Source of the DNA: Parasphingopyxis algicola
Lineage (GTDB): Bacteria > Pseudomonadota > Alphaproteobacteria > Sphingomonadales > Sphingomonadaceae
Reading direction: 5' to 3'
Length of the DNA: 64,000 bases
NCBI RefSeq assembly: GCF_013378075.1
Contig: NZ_CP051131.1
Coordinates: 3,546,501-3,610,500, forward strand
Part shown: positions 44,859 to 52,356 of the stretch, piece after piece
How the letters are laid out: each line of letters starts with the position of its first letter
How positions within the stretch are numbered: the stretch's first letter is position 1
Translations under genes and position numbers: made by a program
Notes under the pieces: model-generated
Told to the model about the DNA's origin: nothing
What the model saw: the letters and a program-made list of their open reading frames with translations, nothing else
Database searches by the model: none

Positions 44859-45794
44859 CTAAAAAACCTTCTCGATAAAGGACGCTTCGATTGCGGATTC
44901 GTCCTTCCTCGAAAGTTTATTCTTCGAGAGCCGTTTGGTCGTCGCGGTTTGGAGAACAGAAGTTTGCCTGATATATGCACGCACCAGTTTTCGCAAAGTG
45001 CTACGCGCGAGAAACCGGAAGGCATGCTGCCACCAGATTTCTTCCAAACCGATATAGTTTCGTTCACTTTCTTTGACTTTAACATTCCATGGTTTTTCGC
45101 CAAGAAAGTGAAGTATGCGAACATCCTTTTTCTGCAAATAGCTCCAAGCCGGCTGCCCAGCGCTCTCGACCAGCCTCTTGCTGTAATTGTAGCGTTCGCC
45201 GAGCCAGTATTTGGGAGTGTCGCGCAGGGCGATATTCAATACCGCCTGATCTGCCCGGCCTTGGCTCTTGTCGATTTCAGAAACGTCGAGAGCGTCTGCG
45301 AGGTGTTCGAACTCGACGACACCGGCCACGTCGCGGCGGATGACCATCGTGCCAGTGTTGAAATAGGGCAAATAACGACCGCGTTTGGCGTCAAAGGCGC
45401 GTACGACTGAAAAGGGCTCTGTTCTTTCGAACAAAACGCTGAGGTCCCCCATCACAAGCATGTCGCTATCAAGCGTTACGACATAATCATATGGCGATCT
45501 CAGCGCTTCTAATATGTAGAAGGCGGCCCTTAGCCGTTTAGGCGTTTTTGCGACCTCTTCCGCAAAACGGAATACATTTCCATAGTGCTCGTTTTCTACT
45601 TCGCGGAATTCGAGATTCTCGATCTCGTTATTCATCATGGCTTTCATGTGCTCGCTGAGCGGCGCGTTTTCCCGGTTCCATAATATGACAATCGGGTCGT
45701 CAAAATACGGGTTATGATTCAAGAAGCTCTTGATCATAACGATGGCGCCGAAGACAAATGGGTCGCTCACCACGGTCATCACGCAGCGTTTCAT
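44859..45794 (-). CDS. Glycosyltransferase family 8-like protein
   Basis: A 311-residue GT-A type transferase. Metal-binding DxD is D109-S-D111 (VVTLDSDMLVMGDL). The N-terminal MTVVSDPFVFGAIVMIKSF and the ADQAVLNIAL block near 180-190 match GT8, whose members transfer galactose or glucose from UDP-sugars. The Lys/Arg-rich tail may hold the enzyme on the membrane. It is the first gene of the leftward operon and is divergent from the nonulosonate genes, 212 bases away. Confidence 0.82.
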   Translation of the reverse strand: MKRCVMTVVSDPFVFGAIVMIKSFLNHNPYFDDPIVILWNRENAPLSEHMKAMMNNEIENLEFREVENEHYGNVFRFAEEVAKTPKRLRAAFYILEALRSPYDYVVTLDSDMLVMGDLSVLFERTEPFSVVRAFDAKRGRYLPYFNTGTMVIRRDVAGVVEFEHLADALDVSEIDKSQGRADQAVLNIALRDTPKYWLGERYNYSKRLVESAGQPAWSYLQKKDVRILHFLGEKPWNVKVKESERNYIGLEEIWWQHAFRFLARSTLRKLVRAYIRQTSVLQTATTKRLSKNKLSRKDESAIEASFIEKVF

Positions 45795-46006
45795 CGAAAT
45801 TTTCTTTTTCCTTACCCGCTAGTTAAGCCTGCGGGATAACGGCCGCCGACCGTTTGTCAATGGTCTCCGAGGACTCTTCCGACGTGAAGGGGAAGTTGCA
45901 ATTTCGTGCCGTTTTTTCGTCGGTAGCGCGGCATTTGCTGGTTGCGATGAGCGTTGATTTGCGTTAGACGCCCGCGCTGCCTTTCCTCAAAAAATCGAGA
46001 CAACAA

Positions 46007-46882
46007 ATGGTTCAAATTATTGCCGAAATCGGCTGCAATCATAAGGGCGATGTCGAGATCGCAAAGGAACTGATCTCGGTCGCCGCGCGCGTCTGCAAAG
46101 CGAATGTCGCGAAGTTTCAGAAGCGCAACAATATAGAGCTGCTATCGGCGGATCAATATGAGGCGCCGCATCCGGTGCCGGCAAACTCTTATGGCGATAC
46201 TTACGGCGCGCATCGGGAAGCGCTGGAGTTTACGCCCGACCAGCACCAGGAGTTGCTCGATCATTGTCGTTCGGAACGAATCGAATATTCGACTTCCGTT
46301 TGGGATCTCACCTCGGCGAAACAGATGGCAGCGCTCAATCCCCGGCTGTTGAAAATTCCGTCGGCGACGAACCTGCACTGGTCATTGCAGGAATGGCTAT
46401 GCCGCAACTACGACGGCGAAATCCACGTTTCGACCGGAATGACCACGCGCGCAGAAATCTCGGAAATCGTGGATTTCTACGAGAAGTTCGATCGCGCCAA
46501 GGACTTGGTTCTCTACTCGTGCACGTCCGGTTATCCGGTTGCCTTCGAAGATATCTGTTTGCGGGAAATCGAAACCCTGCGGGAACATTATGGCGACCGC
46601 GTCAAGGCGATCGGATTTTCGGGCCATCATCTCGGTATTGCTGCCGATGTCGCGGCGCTTGCACTCGGTGTTGAATATGTCGAGCGGCACTTCACGCTTG
46701 ATCGCACATGGAAGGGCACCGACCATGCGGCCAGCCTCGAACCCGATGGGCTGCGGCGCCTTGTTCGTGATCTTAACCATGTCGAACAAGCGCTAACCTT
46801 CAAGCGCGAGGATATCCTGCCGGTTGAACAGGTTCAGCGCGACAAGCTCAAATGGCAGGACAGCACGAGCGAAGCTGCCTGA
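46007..46882 (+). CDS. Nonulosonate (sialic-acid-type) synthase, NeuB family without SAF domain
   Basis: A 291-residue TIM-barrel enzyme: AEIGCNHKGDVEIAKELI, AKFQKRNN (the KFQ PEP-site block), a YSTSVWDLTS pair, KIPSATNLHW, HVSTGMTT and the C-terminal IGFSGHHLGIAADVAALALG, EYVERHFTLDRTWKGTDHAASLEPDGL. It condenses PEP with a hexose such as ManNAc, ManNAc-6-P or Man-6-P. The usual C-terminal SAF (antifreeze-like) lid is missing; length ends right after the barrel. The substrate is not settled by sequence. The stop is 2 bases from the NeuA start, so it is one operon. Confidence 0.85.
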   Translation: MVQIIAEIGCNHKGDVEIAKELISVAARVCKANVAKFQKRNNIELLSADQYEAPHPVPANSYGDTYGAHREALEFTPDQHQELLDHCRSERIEYSTSVWDLTSAKQMAALNPRLLKIPSATNLHWSLQEWLCRNYDGEIHVSTGMTTRAEISEIVDFYEKFDRAKDLVLYSCTSGYPVAFEDICLREIETLREHYGDRVKAIGFSGHHLGIAADVAALALGVEYVERHFTLDRTWKGTDHAASLEPDGLRRLVRDLNHVEQALTFKREDILPVEQVQRDKLKWQDSTSEAA

Positions 46883-46884
46883 CC

Positions 46885-48078
46885 ATGGGGGCTACGGTCG
46901 CGGTCATTCCAGCGCGCGGCGGCTCGAAGGGTATTCCCGGGAAAAATCTGGCCAAGGTTGGTGGGGTGCCTCTCGTGGGACGCGCAGTAGCGGCTGCGCG
47001 TGCTGCTGCGCGGATCGATCATGTATTCGTTTCGAGCGACGACGCGGCAATCCTCGCCTGCGCGCGCAAGCATGGTGCAGGTGCAATCGAAAGGCCGGCG
47101 GAAATCGCCGGCGATACCGCTTCATCCGAATCCGCGCTCCTCGATGCGCTCGATCGACCGGAGATCCAAGCGCTCGATCCGGAGCGTGTCGTCATGATCC
47201 AGTGTACGTCGCCATTTACACGTGCCGAGGAGCTTGATGCACTCGTAGCCGCACTGGATAGAGAGGGCGTAGATTGCGCACTGACCGTTGCCGAAGACCA
47301 CGGCTTTCTCTGGATACGAGACGAGAGCGAGACGGGTGTCGGAGTCAATCACGATCACCGCGCACCCCGGCAGCGCCGCCAAGATCTGTCGCCGCAATAT
47401 CGGGAAACAGGCGCCGCCTATGCGATGGACGTTGCGGCTTTTCGTGCCGCGGGCACCCGCTTTTGCGGCGATCCGGCGTTGGTCGAGACGGCCGCGGCCG
47501 CGCCCGAGATCGATACGCGTCGCGATCTTGAGGTTGTTCGCGCGATCGCCGCACAAATTGGCGCGCATCCGCAGAAAAACCTTGCGAAGAATATCGCGGC
47601 ACTCGTGACCGATTTTGACGGTGTCCATACCGACGATCGAGTGATTGTCGATCAAGCTGGGCACGAGGCTGTCCGATGCTCGCGCAGCGACGGCATGGGC
47701 GTCGAGCGGCTTCGCGAGGCGGGTATGCCGATCCTCATCCTTTCGAAGGAAACGAACAGCGTTGTAGCGCGCCGCGCACAGAAGCTCAGGGTTCCTGTGC
47801 TCCACGGCGAGAATGACAAGCTGGGAACGCTACGGCAATGGGCAAAAAAGCAGGCGTTGACACTCGATCAAATCTGTTTTGTCGGCAATGATGTGAACGA
47901 TGTTGCCTGTATGCAGGCCGTCGGGCTTTCAGTCGCTCCGTCAGATGCGCGTCCGGAGGCGCATAGGGCTGCGGACCTCGTATTGAGGGCGACCGGCGGC
48001 AATGGAGCGGTGCGCGAGATATGCGAATACCTGCTCTTATCCTTTCCGGCTGGCAAAAAGTCTGGTGAGGCCCGATGA
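46885..48078 (+). CDS. Bifunctional CMP-nonulosonate synthetase with C-terminal KdsC/CMAS-like HAD phosphatase
   Basis: A 397-residue fusion. The N-terminal cytidylyltransferase has ARGGSKGIPGKN (9-21), MIQCTSPF, and EIDTRRDL (D210, D214) metal residues. The C-terminal HAD domain begins ALVTDFDGVHTDD (nucleophile D243, acid D245), then ILSKETNSVVARRAQKL and FVGNDVNDVACMQAVGLS, close to the tail of vertebrate CMAS and to KdsC. The fusion implies that a 9-phosphate of the nonulosonate is removed and the product activated by the same protein. ATG 46885 is right after the synthase stop; it overlaps the next start by four bases. Confidence 0.85.
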   Translation: MGATVAVIPARGGSKGIPGKNLAKVGGVPLVGRAVAAARAAARIDHVFVSSDDAAILACARKHGAGAIERPAEIAGDTASSESALLDALDRPEIQALDPERVVMIQCTSPFTRAEELDALVAALDREGVDCALTVAEDHGFLWIRDESETGVGVNHDHRAPRQRRQDLSPQYRETGAAYAMDVAAFRAAGTRFCGDPALVETAAAAPEIDTRRDLEVVRAIAAQIGAHPQKNLAKNIAALVTDFDGVHTDDRVIVDQAGHEAVRCSRSDGMGVERLREAGMPILILSKETNSVVARRAQKLRVPVLHGENDKLGTLRQWAKKQALTLDQICFVGNDVNDVACMQAVGLSVAPSDARPEAHRAADLVLRATGGNGAVREICEYLLLSFPAGKKSGEAR

Positions 48079-49031
48079 CCGGAAACATTGAACGAGAGAA
48101 GTGCGAGCATCGTGCTGCTGCACTCAGGCGGCACCGGAATTTTGCCGATGACCTGCGCAACGAGCCCTTGGCTTTTTGGGACTTGCGGAAAATCGAAACA
48201 ATCGAGTGTGTATGTTGTGATGCCCAACCTTCGCATGTTTCCGCTTATCCCTTCGCATCTAGCGAACGTTTCGCGCGGCAGATCATTGTCTGGTGTGAAA
48301 ATTGCGGTTTTGGCATGGTGCCGCAAACCTCGTTTCCGCTCGAAGACTATTATCGCGAGGAGTATGCTCTACAAAATCGGGGCGACCGCCACGCGGATCC
48401 GGAACTCTATTTCGCGAAGATGGACTCCGAACATCCGCCGAAGAATCTGGCGCGTTACATTGCGAGGGCTCGCTACCAGATCAAAAACATCCGACGCTTT
48501 ATACCGCGCATCGGAGCGATGCTCGATGTCGGTGCGGGACCCGGTTACGCTCTTCGAGCATCCGGTGCGGATAAGAAATTCGCACTCGAGCATGACGAAT
48601 ATTCGAGAAAGTTTCTCCACCATATCGGCGCGACCTTGGTCGAATGGGAGACGGCGTCGCGCCATCGCTATGATGTGATTCTTCTCTCGCATAGTCTCGA
48701 GCATTTCGAGTATTCGGATGTCGTCAAACGGCTCCGGATGCTCGTGAGTTCGTTGAATCCCGGCGGATTGCTTTATGTCGAGGTCCCGCCGGGCGGGTTG
48801 GGCTGGAAGCATTACAGCTACAAGCATGAACCACATACGCTGTTCTTCACTCCCGAGGCGCTACGCCGGCTGGCGACGAAACTGGGCGGCGAGGTATTAA
48901 AATGTGAGCCGACGATCAGGAATTACAACTTGGTCAGCGATCTCGAGTCGCCGATTTATCACGGCGCGAAGGCTCGCCGGTTGAACGACCCCCGTGGTCG
49001 GTTGACGCTGATATTGAGAAACCAAGGATAG
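48075..49031 (+). CDS. Class I SAM methyltransferase with zinc knuckle (family member 4)
   Basis: A 318-residue protein. Zinc ligands C45/C48 (CVCC) and C74/C77 (CENC). The SAM site is LDVGAGPGYALRA, then HSLEHFEYSDV and VEVPPGGLGWKHY, EPHTLFFTPEALRRLA. It overlaps the NeuA-HAD gene by four bases (ATGA), so it is produced together with the nonulosonate enzymes and could methylate the nonulosonate or its polymer. It converges on the GT29-like gene, with 30 bases between their stops. Confidence 0.82.
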   Translation: MTGNIEREKCEHRAAALRRHRNFADDLRNEPLAFWDLRKIETIECVCCDAQPSHVSAYPFASSERFARQIIVWCENCGFGMVPQTSFPLEDYYREEYALQNRGDRHADPELYFAKMDSEHPPKNLARYIARARYQIKNIRRFIPRIGAMLDVGAGPGYALRASGADKKFALEHDEYSRKFLHHIGATLVEWETASRHRYDVILLSHSLEHFEYSDVVKRLRMLVSSLNPGGLLYVEVPPGGLGWKHYSYKHEPHTLFFTPEALRRLATKLGGEVLKCEPTIRNYNLVSDLESPIYHGAKARRLNDPRGRLTLILRNQG

Positions 49032-49061
49032 TAGGCGCGACCTTCGAAACGCGGTTTGAAT

Positions 49062-52000
49062 TCACACGAATTTCGCGTGACGTCCGTAAGGAACGATCAG
49101 CTGGTTCACCAGATCGCGTTCGAAATCGATGGCGTGAACCTCGCCCACCTGCAGATGCGTTTCGCCGACGTCGAAATAGTGCATTTCCCCGGACGAAAAG
49201 AAATCGAAACCGAACGCCGTGAACGGGCATTGAACGAGAAATTCGAGAATCTGGATAACCCGGAAACCTGTACTGGGAAAAGGATAGGAAAGATTTTCGC
49301 TCATCATCTTTACGCAGGGTGCCAGATATCCGGTTTCCGCGGGATCCAGTTCGAAGCCCAGCCGCCCTCGGCTGAATGCGGCGATATCGGGGAAATGGCG
49401 CGCATGCGGCTGCATCATCAAGGTTTTCGCGCGCTCGACGCTCGCCCGGTGCGGTGACGCTTGGCGATTGGCGGACGAATACCAATAGTCGGTTTTCGTT
49501 CCCAGATCCTTTTCATAGCCTTCGATGACGAAATCGTTCAGCCGGATCACGGTATCGAACGCATCGATTGCCGGTCCGCGCCCCTGTTCGAGCAATGACG
49601 GCGAATTGCCGATCAGCGCATTGGAGCCGTGTCTCAGAGTGTCCGTCCAGATATCGAAATTCCGATGCACATGCTCGGCGATATCGCTGGGATGGTCGGC
49701 GTAACCGCCGTTGAGCAGGTAGGTAGTGCGCGGATCGCGGGCAACGCCCTCGCGATACGCGTCCATCACCTGTGCGCATTTCCGATAGACCGAGTCCAGC
49801 GCCCGTTTCGCGTCGTCGGCGTCGCCGTTTCTGGCGTGGAGAAATGCGCGCAGTGTGTCCGTCCACAGGCTTTCGTCCCGAGCGTTTGCGCAATCGCCTA
49901 GCCAATCCAGAGCATCCTGGGTGCGATCGAGGTAAATCAGCGCGCGTCCGACCGCCGATCGGGCGCTTTCCTCTTCCGGGTCCAGCGCCAACATTTCGGT
50001 GAAGTTGTAGAGCATCCCGTCATAGTCGCGCCGACGCTCGCAGACTTGGCCCGCCTTTTTCCAGAAGGCCGGCACGCCGGGAAACCGTTGCTTCATGCGT
50101 TCGCAGAGTTCGGCGGCTTCCTGGAATTCACCCGTCGCGAAAACAGCGTTAAGCTGTCGATGGTAATCGTTCACATGTTGCGTCCGCTCGGCCACCGCGG
50201 CCCGGATTTCCACCGCCGAATTCACGTTTCCGACGGCCAGGTCGTGATCCGAAAGAGCCCGGAACAGATTGACATTGTCGCGTTCGACCGCCGTTCCCTC
50301 ATATGATCGCGGCGCCGGCTTACCGGTCTCGAAACCGGTCCGCACCAGGTCGCCGGCTACGACCTGGCAGTCGGGGAACCGTTCCGACAGCCTTTCCGCT
50401 TCCTCTCTTGCGGCAACCAGCTTGCCTTGCCTTGAAAGCATCAGGACCCGGTTTCGAAGCAGGGTCGACTGGTCAGGGGACTTGTCGACAAGATCGGCGA
50501 TCACCGCATCGGCTTCGTCGTAGCGAAGCCCGTCGATCAGGGCAGCAGCATAGGAGACTAGAAAGGCCGGGCTCCGATAGCGCTCGGTCAACGACCTCCA
50601 TATCGAAATCCGCTCTTCGGGACGCTTGTGACTGTCCAGCGCCCGGCCGAACAGCAGAGCCGCGGTCTGGGAGGATTCGACGTAGCCACTGACGAGCGCG
50701 GCCGTCAGAATGTCGAAGCCCTGAGAACGGAGCGCTTTCGCGAGGCTCAGTTTCAGGCTCTGTGACGCGTTTTCGAGGCTCGCGAGACTGTGCAGCGCGA
50801 TCCGCAGAGCGCCGTTCTCGCTGAGCTCTGCAGCCTCGCTCGAAAGAAGCCTCAGATCGGTTTCGTGGCCCGCATCAAGCGCGATCGTGAGTTTGACGAT
50901 GTGTCGCCATCGCGCCAACCCGTTGTGCTCCGGTTCGTCCGCATCCGGTGCCGTTTCCGCGAATGCCTTTTTTCGCCGATAGCGCTCGAGCCATTGGTCT
51001 ATCGCCGGAAGTGCTGCGCTCGTCATCGGATTCCCGTCGCCGCACATCTGCTCGAGTAGGGCTTGCTGCGTTTCCGCATATGCGGCGGCCGTTTCGGGTT
51101 CCGAACTGCCATAATGGATTTTGCCCAGCAGATAGTGCGGGCTTGTGGCCCCTTGACCCCGTTCGACGGCTTCTTCTGTCGAGTTGTCATATGCAATGGT
51201 GAGCAATGGCGTCCGCTTGACAATCGATCTCAAAAGACCGTGACTCAACGGGTTGACGATCAGCCAATCGGCAAAGTCTGCCAAGGCGTTCGTTTGCTCT
51301 CTCTTTTCGAGAACTCTGACAAGCGCGCCTGTGCCAATTTGTTGGGCCACGGCCAGAGCCAGTTCCTGGTCGGCGCCGGACGCCGAATCCGGCATCCGGC
51401 TTTTTGCGAAAGCCCGGGCCAGCGACGACCGGGCCATTTTCTTCAGTCTGCGCGGCAGCGACTCGGCTTCCACCAGAAGCTCGTACATGAGGGCGAAATT
51501 GCCGGGTCCAGCCTGTTTCTCGCGGACAATCTTGGCGGCCGAAAGGATGTGTGCGCGCAATGATTGCCGCGTATCTGGCCGCTGTCGGTCGGAGCTGCCC
51601 GGATCCCGGTTCGCATCCAGGTGCCCCCCGGTTTCGAAAATTCTGAGAGCTAGGTCATAGATCGATGCACGATCCGCCGTGCGCGAATAAGATTCGGCAA
51701 GATGTTCGAAGAGCCCCTCATCATCCGCCCGGCCGGTCCGGACCAAAATCTTGGCCAGGACGGCATGAGCGGTGGGCATGCTCGCCAACACGGATAAAAA
51801 GGGCCAGTTCGGCGTCTTTCCGCCGTTCACCGAGTTCACCAGCTGCCAGTTAGGTATATGCGCGGCGACGGCGCAGATCGAGGCTCGTCTGGCGAGCGGC
51901 AGTTCGAGATCGTACCGCATTGCGACCATCGATTGCGCCAGCAGTTCGTCGGTTTCGACACGTGCCTCATGATCGAAGGGGTTGGTATAGAGAAGCAGCT

Positions 52001-52100
52001 TCTTGGCTACCGCCACCCAAAGACGGTGATCGTTCGACAGCTGTGCGAGCTTCAGAACATCCTTCAAGCTGTCAATCTGCATCGGTTTTCTGGAGCTCAC
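49062..52100 (-). CDS. TPR-repeat protein with C-terminal GT29 sialyltransferase-like domain
   Basis: A 1012-residue protein. Residues 1-810 are helical repeats (TPR-like). The last ~185 residues carry the eukaryotic sialylmotif set: L motif NALIGNSPSLL with IDAFDTVIRLND (828-858), S motif PSTGFRVIQILEF with AFGFDFF (942-965), motif III HYFD (974-977), and motif VS HAIDFE (H989, E994; HX4E; HLQVGE also fits). In GT29 enzymes L and S bind CMP-sialic acid, motif VS provides a catalytic His. No membrane helix is seen. It faces the NeuA gene, so it would use CMP-nonulosonate made next door. The call is by motifs, not a search. Confidence 0.72.
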   Translation of the reverse strand: MSSRKPMQIDSLKDVLKLAQLSNDHRLWVAVAKKLLLYTNPFDHEARVETDELLAQSMVAMRYDLELPLARRASICAVAAHIPNWQLVNSVNGGKTPNWPFLSVLASMPTAHAVLAKILVRTGRADDEGLFEHLAESYSRTADRASIYDLALRIFETGGHLDANRDPGSSDRQRPDTRQSLRAHILSAAKIVREKQAGPGNFALMYELLVEAESLPRRLKKMARSSLARAFAKSRMPDSASGADQELALAVAQQIGTGALVRVLEKREQTNALADFADWLIVNPLSHGLLRSIVKRTPLLTIAYDNSTEEAVERGQGATSPHYLLGKIHYGSSEPETAAAYAETQQALLEQMCGDGNPMTSAALPAIDQWLERYRRKKAFAETAPDADEPEHNGLARWRHIVKLTIALDAGHETDLRLLSSEAAELSENGALRIALHSLASLENASQSLKLSLAKALRSQGFDILTAALVSGYVESSQTAALLFGRALDSHKRPEERISIWRSLTERYRSPAFLVSYAAALIDGLRYDEADAVIADLVDKSPDQSTLLRNRVLMLSRQGKLVAAREEAERLSERFPDCQVVAGDLVRTGFETGKPAPRSYEGTAVERDNVNLFRALSDHDLAVGNVNSAVEIRAAVAERTQHVNDYHRQLNAVFATGEFQEAAELCERMKQRFPGVPAFWKKAGQVCERRRDYDGMLYNFTEMLALDPEEESARSAVGRALIYLDRTQDALDWLGDCANARDESLWTDTLRAFLHARNGDADDAKRALDSVYRKCAQVMDAYREGVARDPRTTYLLNGGYADHPSDIAEHVHRNFDIWTDTLRHGSNALIGNSPSLLEQGRGPAIDAFDTVIRLNDFVIEGYEKDLGTKTDYWYSSANRQASPHRASVERAKTLMMQPHARHFPDIAAFSRGRLGFELDPAETGYLAPCVKMMSENLSYPFPSTGFRVIQILEFLVQCPFTAFGFDFFSSGEMHYFDVGETHLQVGEVHAIDFERDLVNQLIVPYGRHAKFV

Positions 52101-52133
52101 CCGTCATGAAACGATCATCTTGTTATCGCTGCT

Positions 52134-52146
52134 TGAACACTGTTCA
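52134..52146. promoter_or_regulatory. 13-base palindrome TGAACACTGTTCA in divergent region
   Basis: TGAACA-C-TGTTCA is symmetric around one base. It lies 34 bases upstream of the GT29-like gene's start in the 256-base divergent gap to the GSCFA gene. It could be an operator; no known factor was matched. Confidence 0.4.
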
Positions 52147-52184
52147 TACGCGTAAGACCTGCGCGCGGTGTCCAAGAAAGATCG

Positions 52185-52197
52185 ATGCACAGTGCAT
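52185..52197. promoter_or_regulatory. 13-base palindrome ATGCACAGTGCAT in divergent region
   Basis: ATGCAC-A-GTGCAT is symmetric around one base, 38 bases from the other palindrome and 160 bases from the GSCFA start. Two different short palindromes in one divergent gap may be operator sites or chance. Confidence 0.35.
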
Positions 52198-52356
52198 TGC
52201 CCAATTATTTCAACAGGATCAACATTTTGTGGTTTTGTCGGAATAACGCCGGTTTGTCGCGTTTCGGCGTTTCTCCGTTCCGCTGACAGGCGATTATCTG
52301 CCTTGCGGACGTTGGTTTGGCTTGCGGTCTCCGTTCCAGGCCATAGATAGTCGCCT

